Positions 24,305 to 36,300 of a stretch of DNA of 64,000 nt are shown here, piece by piece. Positions within the stretch are counted from its first letter, which is position 1. Each line of letters starts with the position of its first letter. Where the stretch lies: contig OZ021724.1 of the NCBI GenBank assembly GCA_963978545.1, positions 31,080,433-31,144,432 on the forward strand. Reading direction: 5' to 3'. The DNA is from Linyphia triangularis (taxonomy: Eukaryota; Arthropoda; Arachnida; Araneae; Linyphiidae). The position numbers and the translations under genes were made by a program. The notes below the pieces were generated by a model. It had not been told where the DNA came from. It worked only from the letters and a program-made list of their open reading frames with translations, and did no database searches.

Positions 24305-27300
24305 ATGTTTTTTAAAATCATTTTGAATATATAATAATGGTTAAACACAGTAAAAGCTTGATTATCTGGCATTCAATCAAACGGAAAGCTCAATGATCCA
24401 GAATTTTTTGAAAATCAAGTTTGCCGTGAAATTGGCTCCATTTCGCCAAAAAAACGGAGATAAATCGGCAAATGTTTTGTTTGTTTTTTCATTTAATTTT
24501 ATTTGAAGTTAAGTGGGGTTTTTATTCTTTATTTTGATGATTTTTAATTAGAAATGGCAAAACAGCTGAATCTCCACTGAATAGAAATAAATATATTATT
24601 ATAAAAAGTTCCGGCATATTCAAAAAGCTGAAGTTCTTATTCAATCTACTGTTAATTCAAGCAAATTTAGTACGTAAAAATAAAAAACATATGGCAAAGA
24701 ATCAGAAAGTGAAAAATTAATAGAACTTACAAACAGTGAATTACAAAAAAAAATCAAACGTTGAATATGGAACTGGAGGTCCCGAAAACATATTCCAGCA
24801 GATAATTTTTCCGAAAAATCATGTTTATCCAGAATTTTAATCCAAAAGAAATGCACACATCTTGCATCTATTTACTCTTACTTTGTTTATTGCATACAAA
24901 AATCTATTTATTAATGGAATACATGTTACTTTTATTGTAATTATAGTCAAGAAAGATCATTTTTCACGTGAAATTTACATTCTCAACCACATCCAACAAA
25001 GAGTAATTAGGTAATTAAAAAAATTTTAATGTTTTAAACAGAACCCAGATAAAATCAATCATTAGGTTTATAGGCTAGTCCTACACATGAAACAGGCATT
25101 TCATAAAATTTAAAGACATGTATAACGGATATGTTTCATTCTACAACATCTCAGTAATTCACTTATACCTATGATTTAATTTGTACATTTTTAACCGCAT
25201 CCAGAAAATATGCACTTCTGCCGAATTCAACTAAAAATGTTATTATCTTATCATAAAATTTCAGTTTCTCATGAAGTAGAATAAAACCTAATTGCATCCG
25301 TTTAAAGGGATGCAGTGTGATTTCGAATTCCCTCCCTACTGCAAGACCATGTGACAAAGGCAACCCCAACGAAAACCGGTTTAGCTATTTTTCAACTACG
25401 TTAGTTCAGACTAGAGCAGTTCTGAACTATAGTGGGAAAAGTTAGGGCAGTGGGAAGCGCACTAGTCGACAAGCTTTTCATGAAAAAAGGCGGAATGAAT
25501 AACCTTGACACAGTTGGGGGAAAAAAACATTTTAGGGAATGAGAGATGAAAGACTTTTCAATACGATTTCCGAACAGAAATTTGGAAACTTACTGATGAA
25601 TCATTTTGATAAAAAAAAAACCTTGATGAATCATTTTGATAATTGGCAGAAAAACACATGTATGAATAAAAACCTTCTATTTCAGACCTACATGTCTACA
25701 TTTAGTTCAAAGTTATGTAAGAAGATGTACATATTGCAAATTTAATCCATACATTGACTAATTAAAAATAAGTAAAATACACGTCTCATTAAAATAGCTA
25801 ATGTTTTTTTTTAAAAATTCTTTACCTGGTAGGTACGTTTTCCTGGGCAAACAAGTTCAAAACAGTTATTGTACTTTTTACCCTCCTTGCTATCATCGGG
25901 AAGTGTCCTAGCTTCATAGCCAGATAGTAAAATACTTCCTTTCTGCTTTCGATCTGTGGTTTTTTCAAAATAATATAATACACCGTCCTTAACAGCACAC
26001 CAACGTCGCTGAAAAGGATTCAGCCAACCTTTTATGGATTCTGCAAGTACAAAACATTTTATAACAATTGCAATCTACATTGTAAGTATTATGACTATAT
26101 ACGAAATCCACAATCAATTTTATAAGCACTTCTACATTCACTATTAATTTTATTGCACAAAATCTATGCATTGGAATTTTTTCACTAATTGTAATCTAGA
26201 TTGTACCTCAAATTGTAATTTAATGCAAAATTATGCAATACAAAAAAACATAACACAGTACAATTAGGCATGCGATGACATACATATCACTGTATACACT
26301 ATCTTGAGATAAAATTGTTGATAACAGGGCTGCCACTGACTGTAAGCTTTGAAAATAGTTGCTTTAGTAGCCTCAGATGTCAAAAATAGTAGCCAAAATA
26401 GTAGTCTCACACATTAAAAATAGTAGTCTCAGACGTTGAAAATAGTAGCCTCACTTCTCATAAGATCGAAATAAAACTGTTGATTTACATAAAACACGAA
26501 AACCCAGAAACACTCTTCTTTTAATTCAAAATAGTGTCTAAAACATTACTCTCCATACGGTAAAAGGCATGTGTCTTGGGGGAGGCGTAACCATATTTAT
26601 ATACTGCGATGGAAGTTGGCAACTCAACCTTACTCCCAGACAGCACCAAAGCAAAAAAAAAAAAAAAAAAGCTAAACTTCATGCTAAAGCAAAGATAAAT
26701 ATCGATTGGAAAAACAAGATAACTTTTTTTTAACTTCCAAAGTCAAACAACTTTTTTCAGAAAAACAAGTATCATGTTTAAACAATTATATTATACATTG
26801 GCAATGGCAATCGAATTTCATTAAGGCCAGTTTTTAAATTTTTAACAGAATGGCTACAGAATTTGCAAAGCAAAATTCCCTGACTTTTCCCTGATTTCCA
26901 GAAAATTCCCTGATGTGCATCTCTGTCGAGGTTATGATTTAAAAAAAAATAAAGAAAATAATGGCCAATTTAAAAATATATACATTTGATTATATAGAAT
27001 TACATTTACTTATCAAAGTATAATTGCAACAAAATATAAGTTTAGGTTAAAAATCAAAACAAGCATCTTTAGAGCAAGAAAAAGAATGGAAAACACCAAG
27101 AAAAAAATAAAAAATTCGCATAAACCAATTTACAAACTACACCCATACTTGCTAACTTCAAGGAAAAGCAAAACTAGTACAATATTTTTCTTTTTAATTA
27201 AAAAAAAAAAAAAAGTTATTTTTTTTTAATATATGTCATAGGCTATATCCTGTTAATAACATAAATTTTAAACAATGTCCTAAATATTCACTAAACTTGG

Positions 27301-30300
27301 GCACGCATGAGCATGAAAATTAAATAATCAGCATTTTGCTACTCAGTCACAAATTTCACTAGGTACATATATTTCATGAAAAATTATGTGTTTTAGATTT
27401 TGAAGTTGAGAAAAGATAAATAACTCATAATGTATGAAAGAAAGTCTTGAAATTAACAGCTTCTTATAAAAAATTAATTACTCATAGATATACAGAAATA
27501 AAATTTTGTACAGCAAAAATACTTTCTTATACCACAAAAGTACATATTAAATAAGGCAAAAAATCGTTTTCATAAAACATGACAAGCACAGCATTTGACA
27601 GGGGGGGGGATGTAAGGACCTTTTTTTTAAATTCCATAACCAGGGTTCCCACTCAAATCACAGAATGAAAATCAATGACTTTTAAGGACCTAATTAATGT
27701 TTTTAAGGACCTATGAAAATTCGTTTTCAGGCATCATATCTGTATTTCAATTTTTAATAAAGTATATTCTACCAAAAAAGTTAAAGTTGGTGGATGCGCA
27801 ATACAAATACGTCGGAAAATTTTGATACGGTGCAGATAAGTGGCGGTCACGCGGGGATAGCAAGTCCGAGTTGTATTTTTATAAATTCTGCAGCTGGATA
27901 ACATCTGTAAAAATTAAGGACTTTTAAGGACCTCTAAGCATTTTCAAGGACTTTTAAGCACCTCTAAGCATTTTCAAGCACTTTCAAGGCCTTGAAAACA
28001 AGTTCAAAAATATTAAGCACTTTTAATGACTTTCAATGACCGTGGGAACCCTGATAACCCTTTGCCTGAATGTATGCAGTAAAGCATTCAGATTCTTTTT
28101 TTATTTTTTGGAGGGGAAGGAGGATACTTCAATTCTTTGTTTGATTTATATTAAACATATAAATCAAAATCACATATCACTTTCAGTTAATTATGTTAAA
28201 TAAAATGTCAAAATTAAAGTACAAAAAAAAAAATCAAGTACAGGATCTAACCCATTTTGCTTATGAATGCCTATAGATTTGTTGCACATCTATAACACAA
28301 AGCTGTAAAGGGTTAATAAAAACGAAAAAATATGATGGAATCAAATTAAAATATTAAGGAATTTAGTGTTCCAATATATTCTATTGACAAAAAACACAAG
28401 ACAAGAAGAAAAATAATCATGTCTGTAAAGGATGCAGTCAGATTTAAGTTGGAAGATTTTTTTAAACAATAAATCTACGGTCGCGCTTCTAAATAATAGG
28501 ATTACTAAAAATCTAACAGAAATAATACGTAAATAATTAGGTTTCTAATATATTCTGTTGAGAAAAAACGCAAGGCAAGAAGAAAAAAAAAATAATGTCT
28601 GTAAAGGATGCAGGCAGATTGAAGTTGGAAGATTTTCACCGGCGAAGAGACACCGGCGGACGCGAAGTTATAGGATAACCAAAAATCTAACAGAAATAAT
28701 GTGTAAATCATTGTTCCAAGCATAACAATGATTTTAGAAAGTAAAAAAAAAAAAAAGCAGAACATGAACATGTGGTTGTGGGCCGAGGAGAGGGGGATTG
28801 GCCGGCTTGGCTTAGCTGCTGCGAGTAGAAAAGTTCAGAAACTTCGTACACCCAAATCGATCGGCCAACTATTAAAACTATATATATGCTGTGTGACCAG
28901 AGTCGGGACAGATGTCCGCACCCACACGGGGTATGCAGATTAAGAGGATGTATGCATGTATTAAAGAGTAATTTTGCGAAATTCCTTGACATTTCCCTGA
29001 ATTCCCGGTTCTGTCGTCACCCTGTTTTTAGCTACATTCAAAGTAATTAAATAAATTGCTTAAAAATTTAAATTATTTTATTATTCATAAATTTAGCAAC
29101 AACAATGAAATTCTATTCATTCTGCATCGATTGACCAACACAGCGAAATTGTTCATCACACTGACACAAATCTCGGAAATAACGTCAAATAACATCAATA
29201 CTGTCCATACTATGGCACTTTCTTCCGGCGTTCGTGGCAAATTCCCCAATTTCATTTTTGTTTAGAGTAAATAAAACAAAATAATTTGATATTTGAGAAT
29301 ATAATTGTGTACGCTGTTGCCTTGCACAGAGAAAGATAAAACATTGAAACCTAACAGGTAGGCGAAAATGACTGTGGTTGCCGTCAAAAACAACAATCTT
29401 GCGTGAAGTTACTATTGTCGGACTAACAAAGTGGTCACTCTACCAGCGAATATGAATAACTATTTCGGTAGTGTTCGCTCTCCCGCCCCCCTTAAAAAAA
29501 ATCACCATTTCGATAAAATTGTTAGTACCTTAGTGCCGTTTTTTTTTCTGTCTTCTAACAGACAGTATCCAATTTTGTTCAAAATAGTCGCCTGAGCTCA
29601 AAAATAGTTGAAGATTTTGTTCAAAATAGTCGCTTTGGGCCCTTTTTTCATTGAAATAGTTGTCATAGTCGCCTGGCCACTAAAATAGTCGCTTTAGTAG
29701 CCTTTTTAGTCGCCTGTGGCAGCCCTGTGATAATGTCTTAACATTAGAGTAGCAAATCTAAATTAAACATAGCAATGAAAATATACCAGCTATCAAATAA
29801 GTATCATAGTGTCAATTCAAATATTGAACAATTTTAAATCAGTTTCTAAAAATATAAGACAATTAAAAACATATAAATAATCTTTCAAAATAAGCTAATG
29901 GCTTTCAAAATACTTTGAGTACTTATCAAAATAAGTGATAACAACACTAAAAAAAATAACATAAATAGCAAAACTTAAAAATAAAAAAGTAATTTACAAT
30001 AATATGACTATTTAAAGAATTAATCTTTTGTAATCTTGTTTATTTACCTAAAGTGGAAAATGCTTTTCCTTCGTTACCTTTCTACTATAAGCTTTGCATA
30101 TTTTTTTTTCTTCCAGTTGTGACATAGGTAAAAAAAAGTTCTGTAAATATACAGATTTATTCCGGTCTTAGTTAAATTTTGCAAGCTTTACTTTTAAAAG
30201 CTAGGGGTGTGGAACATTGCCCAACTTTCAATGAGGAACTTGCACATGTGGGGGAAATGAATTATTTTAGTATTTTCAGTATTATCAAACAAATAAATTA

Positions 30301-33300
30301 CATTGGTGTCATTATTTTTTGTCGATATATTTTCAATTAATTAAAAATCAAGTTTTAAAGTAGCTGAAATCAAAGCAAAAGTCACATGACCAAAAACGCA
30401 TAAAAAAACTGACGTTCTAGCGCAGATGCAGTCCAGTGTTTACATCTCACGCTAACCTGTGTCTTCCCGTTTCGTTATCCCCTTTTCTAAACGTATTATC
30501 ATAGTACTTCAATTTTTTGTTGTTGTTTAGTTATATTTCTTTAGCAATGCCTGTTTTGCTGGGGTTCGATAAAGGGCAATTGGACAATTTACCAAAAATT
30601 GATTCGATGACTATGTTTGACTTCTTAGGAAGCAATCCATATTTTATTAGAGCTGAAATTCGTGGAGTGAAAGCTACAAGGCACGTGTACAATTTACGAA
30701 CAGTTTTATTTATATTTGCCTTTAACTTTATAGAATATAGCATATTTTTAAATATTATATTCAATTATCATTCAATCCAGTTAAGCTGACTAACATTTGC
30801 AACGCAACTCAACAGATTTTTAACTATAGTTTCGGAGTGCAAATTGTTGCATACATTATGAACTATTCGAAATGAATCATTTATTCTCAGAAAATATATA
30901 TTAAACCAAAACTTAACTTTCAAGAATCTTCGTTTCATTTATGCAAAGTCATTTGATTCTTGTACAAGAATCAACCTCTTTTTAGTACTTTTTCATCCAT
31001 ATTTTTTTGTTCTAATGCTCGTATGGTACCTGACCAGCTAACCCCACAGCCATCAGGTTGGTTCTGACTTTTAGTAAACTTCCCTTTTTCAGTTTACAAT
31101 CTATGCCCTCATTCCATTACGTGCAGATATATATATATATATAAAAGCCTTTCATTTTGTTAAGTTATTAGGAATGTTATCTCATCCAGGTGTTTTATTA
31201 TCTGCACTCCAGATGAATATTGGTCAATAAATATTGTCAATTCAATCACTACTAGCATTTTTTATTATTCCAAAAGAAACTAAACACGTTCCACTTTGAT
31301 TCTTTTCAGAATTTTTTTTCCAGTTTTTGTTTATAGGGTGATACTTAACCCTTTCAATCCCATGGAGTCAGCGTTGTGGGTTTCACAAAACCCCGATGAC
31401 TTTCCATTCATAAAAACTGGAAATGAACTCGCCCGACTCGTTCTTCTGTCTGCCATTCCTGGGATTGCTGTGGGGGGTCACTGTCGACCATTAAAAGATC
31501 ATTACTATATGTCTACAACCTGCAATAGGGTTGTGCGTTGGGTCATCTGCTTGATATGTCGGAGAATTTAGTTGGCGTCTTATCAATGAAACAAACGCCA
31601 CCGCTAAGTACATGACAAGATTCGCATAAAAGAAAAGTCCCTGACTATCTTACTCCATGTTAAAAGGGTGGGGCAGTTTGACATTGAGTACTTTAAATCC
31701 ATGTCTCCCCTCTACATGCCCCACAATAGCCTATTGTTAAGGACCGTCAAGCTTTAAACAACTACTGCAGGCCAGATTCCCCTCACTTGGAAATATACGT
31801 TTACCCCTGCACCCGCCCAAAAGGCGACTAGCTGGGAATTTCTCTACAAGACGGTATAGGGCGGGTTGGGATTTAAAGTGTTAAATAATATCAAGGCTCT
31901 ACAAAATTATGAAAATTCATGCCATATTATAAAAAATTAAACTACTCGAACAAACGATCACCAAGAAAATTGTCCTCTCCCGTCAGTTACTCTAATGTTT
32001 TTAATACTGGGTGATTTAAAAGTCGTGTAGTCATTATATTACAGAATGCATTGTTTGGATGAGATGTGTCAAGAATTTCCAAAAGTTATTTTGTCTTAAA
32101 AAAGGTGATGACAAGTTATTTTTTTAATTAATTGCTTAGAACATTTAGTTGAAAATGGATTAAGTGCATTTTATCAGAAAAGATGGAAGTTCCCACAGAT
32201 AATAAAATAGACAAAAAATGTATGTCAAACAGTTGCTAAATATCAGTTAGGGGTATCGGCAGAACCGAATCATTCTTTTTTATTTTAGGCGTGGCAAAAT
32301 GTAATGTTGTTTTAAAAGTTTCCTCGTGTTTATCCTTTATTTTACAAATACGTTCCAGTCACTTTTTGCACCCAATCTCCGCTTTTGGAAAATAAAACAT
32401 TCTTAATATTTTAACCCATTTTATAATATTTTTACTAAATCACAATTTTAAATTCCATATTGGAGGGAAAAATAACTCTATCAAGCAAGCACCTTGATAA
32501 CCTGACATTTTTGTATTTTTTCTGGGTTCTATTTAATAAAGATTGTACTAGAAGAGAGGATTTTTATCGGACTTTTTAACAGTCTTAAATTTTTCTTAAA
32601 ATGCCTTGATCAAAGCCGAAATAAACACAACCAACCGTCGAAATTCCATAAATGGAACCTCGCTCCAGCCTCGTCTAGCAGACTCATTGACTTCCTGCTC
32701 TGTGACGTCACAAGCAAAAGTAGTGTTTTCCCGCCAAATCGCAAAGTGAAAAACTAAATATTTTTTTTAACTATCTATCCGAGCTCAAATTTTTGAAAGA
32801 ATGGTATTGTTTTTCATGATTTTTTTCTTTACTTTTTTTAGAAAAATAAAACAGAAAACGTGAAAGTTCCTCATTACATTATATTGCCGATGAAGATTTG
32901 TATAATTTATAAATTTTTTTATTTTCATCAGTCGCTTAGAAAAAATTGCCAGTTTGGCGTTATTTTTGTGATAATTCTTATATGGGTCTTTTAAAAAAAA
33001 AAATCCAAAAAGTGGGAATTTCGGCAATATGCTTATCAGTAATTATATTATCCTTTCTTGCAAGTGAAACTCAGCAGAGACGGAAAAAAAAACAATCTTT
33101 GATGGGTTAGGCTCAAGGAAAGAGAACTCTGTGTTAAAAACATTCGTTTTTCAACTTTTTACGCCTATAAAGCATTGTTACCGGAATTTCGATGGTGGAG
33201 ATGTTTAGAACACTTTAAGAGGCATTACCACAGAAATTTGAATATCGTAGATCAATTTGTTCGGGAGTTATGCTGACCACATACACACAGACAGACATTT

Positions 33301-36300
33301 TTTCTAGATCACTTTTTTGAAATCAGGATGTTCCAAAATATGAAGAAATGCAAAAAAATCAACAAAAATTTTACCTAATGCTATACTTTTATTGCCCTGT
33401 GTATACATATGAGTAATTAAAAGTAAAAAACGTTACTGTTTATATGAGATTTTAAAAATCACTCTTTTTACCATCCCTAAATGAGTATGATCATAACTTG
33501 ATATTTACAATTAATTTGGAGAGGTTTTTTATTTTCTTTATATAAGCACCTTGACTAATTCAGATTACCAAAAACATTGATTTGGTGAGTAAGATGGCAA
33601 AATCAAAAGGGGGGAGGGAAGGGGGACATGCAAAAAAAAATACAATCGACTGTATCAATTTCAACTGACCCACAGCCATTTGAACTGGGCAATGCTGGAT
33701 GCTTCAACTAGTTACAGATAACAGCAATCAATATCAAAAATGCATTTCAAAATATTATTTTATGACAATTTACTTAAAGACGTAAACAAAAGAGAGAAAG
33801 CGAAGTTTTATTGTAAAAGTAAAACCATTCCATTGTTTATATATACATTTTCAATACTATTTATTTTAACTCCACATTGTTATATATATATTTATATATT
33901 ATTACAGTCTACCTACCTCTTTTCTTTTTATCCAAATATCCAGACTTTTCACATGAATACAATTCACATGCAGCTACTTCCGGAAGAAATTTTGCTAAAA
34001 AAATAATGCAATTTTACAATCAACAAATACTTTGATCTTAAACTATAATAGATTTAAGCAATGTTATTATTTATAATTCCTAAGAAAAGCACTATTTAAA
34101 AGTTGATCTACGGATTAAAAAAGAAGATATATTAACAAACATTTCTTTAAAAATTTAATCCTTAACGTTACATTACGCCATTGAGTTTGTAGAGTTGAAC
34201 TTATAAATTACGTTAACATTTTACTGTCAATGCACTTTAACTTCATATTATACTAAGCATTAAAAAATAAAAATATGTACCTACATGAAACAACTGAACA
34301 CAATTTATAGGTTTTACCTTCATCAGATGCATAGTCTTCCGACCCTGTATTGGATTGATTTTCTAAAGAGTCACATCTTTCATTAGGAATACAAACATCA
34401 TAATTTTCTTTGTCTGCTAAAAAAAGATTTTTATTTACATATTATGCAATGAACAGTGATTTGCACTCATTTCCCCAGATATTTAACAGTTTAATGATTA
34501 GTTGTACATAATAAACAAAATGAGAATTTCGCAAGTGATGCACAAAATCTACATTTTACAATAGAGAGAAAAAAAAGACGATAGATTGGTAAAGAAAAAT
34601 CAATGTAAATTCACATGACATGGATGGGATTGTTAAACTAGACCAGTGGTCAGCAAACTCATTGGTCAAAAGAACCAAAGCTTAGCAGTAGTAGGTACAA
34701 AGATTAAAATTTCATTTGAGAGCCAAATGTATTAAGAACACTGTTATAGTGGTCGATCTAAACTAGATCCAAACATTGAAAAAACATATATCATTATAAT
34801 AATGCCCATCTGATGTTTGTGTAGGCCTTGCATGCGAAAGGTGCCAGATAAGAGTCCTAGGTTAAATATGGATGTTCGTTATGGTTCAGAATTTGCGTCA
34901 AACTGCAAGTCCCTAGTTGATTAGTTATTTGGTTCAAATGTGTTACATGGTGGCAAAGATAATTCGCCAATCCTAGGAAACTGGCAAGATTTGTTGTTTC
35001 GATGTTGTCAGCGGTATTTCGGAGTCGTGATTGGTTAGAGTTACTGCTGCTTTGGATTAACACCAAAAACATCCTCTTTTCGCCAAAAACGCTTAATTTC
35101 GTCTGGTGCCGATTGATATAGTTACAAATATGGTAAACTGCGTGATTTATGTTTCTCTCTTCATTTCAGTGTTTATTTTTTGTTGGAAGCTGACCTGTTG
35201 GAAATATATTGTCTTTATTCTTGTTACATCATGAATTTGAGTTACGTTTGTGGGTTTAAATATTTCAAGTTAAATCCTTTGAACTGCGATCATGGAGGCT
35301 ATTTTGGGAGATTTAACCAATAGTGAATATTTGGATTAAAACAATTGTTTTATTGAATATATGAAATTGAATAATAGTTTGCTCTTTTACGATTTTGCCT
35401 GTCAACCTTATTAACCGTAGAACTTTGAAAATATTAAATTTTGTATTTTTGGTCTAGTTAGAATTGTTTTGTTAAGAGTTTGTTACGTATGAAAATTCGT
35501 TTTTTTCTGCACTCCACTGCTTTTTTTTAGTTTGCCGAGCACCAATTTGTGAATAACGATAGCTAATTTTGAGCTAAGTAAGATAGGAAGTGTGTATGGA
35601 ATGTATGAGTCAGTAGTTGATTTAAACTTTTTTATGCGATAGAAGATTGAGGTACTTATATTGCATTAAACATAAACTTTTAATTTACAGCGATTTAACC
35701 TTAGATTTAAAACGGGTATGGTATGACTATATTTTGATGGCCGTCAGGTCACCAAAGTAAAGTTTATGAAATATAAGGCGTTAAAATGGATTTTGATTAT
35801 GTTCTTTTGTATTATAAGTTTCAATTAGTTTCATAACAGCAAAGTAATTAAAATATCATTTTTGGAATGTTGAACTCTTTTCCTTTTAGAGCACGAAGCG
35901 AGCACACCTTACTTTTTAGAGGGTTTTACAAAACCAAGTAACTAATAAAAAAGTGATTTTGGGGTGAGATGCCACAAATGACTGCCCTAAATAGGTAGGG
36001 TTTTTTTTTAGGTTTAATTAGCCGTAAGGCTAACGAAATAGGTTGCAATTTTTCCTTTTCGGGAGTGAAGCGCGCGCACACCTTACTTTTTAGACATTTT
36101 TACAGTACCAAGTAATTAAAAAAAAAAGTGATTTTGAGGGTGAGATGCCACAAACGACTGCCCGAATTAGGTAGGGGTATTTTTTTTAGGTTCAATTGGC
36201 CATAAAGCCAACGAAATAGGTGCAAGTTTTACTTTTTAGAGCGCAAAGCGCGCACGCACCTTAATTTTAGTAAGAGATTAAAAATTTAAGTATTCTGGAA

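Larger units (their letters stand above)
26325..29727. mobile_element. 3.4 kb hAT-like non-autonomous element
   Basis: Ends are CAGGGCTGCCAC and GTGGCAGCCCTG, flanked by TGATAA on both sides (26319-26324 and 29728-29733), a 6-base duplication. Both ends carry subterminal short repeats of AAAATAGTAGCC / AAAATAGTCGC type, likely transposase-binding sites. No transposase is visible. The interior has a nested MITE (27641-28053) and a tandem duplication (28371-28715). In a SKAP intron. Confidence 0.85.

Noticed and set aside
26040..34318. Missing SKAP exon for the start of the PH domain
   Set aside because: The flanking exons already join in phase and the KGWL strand is in the 25826-26040 exon; no better candidate exon was found.
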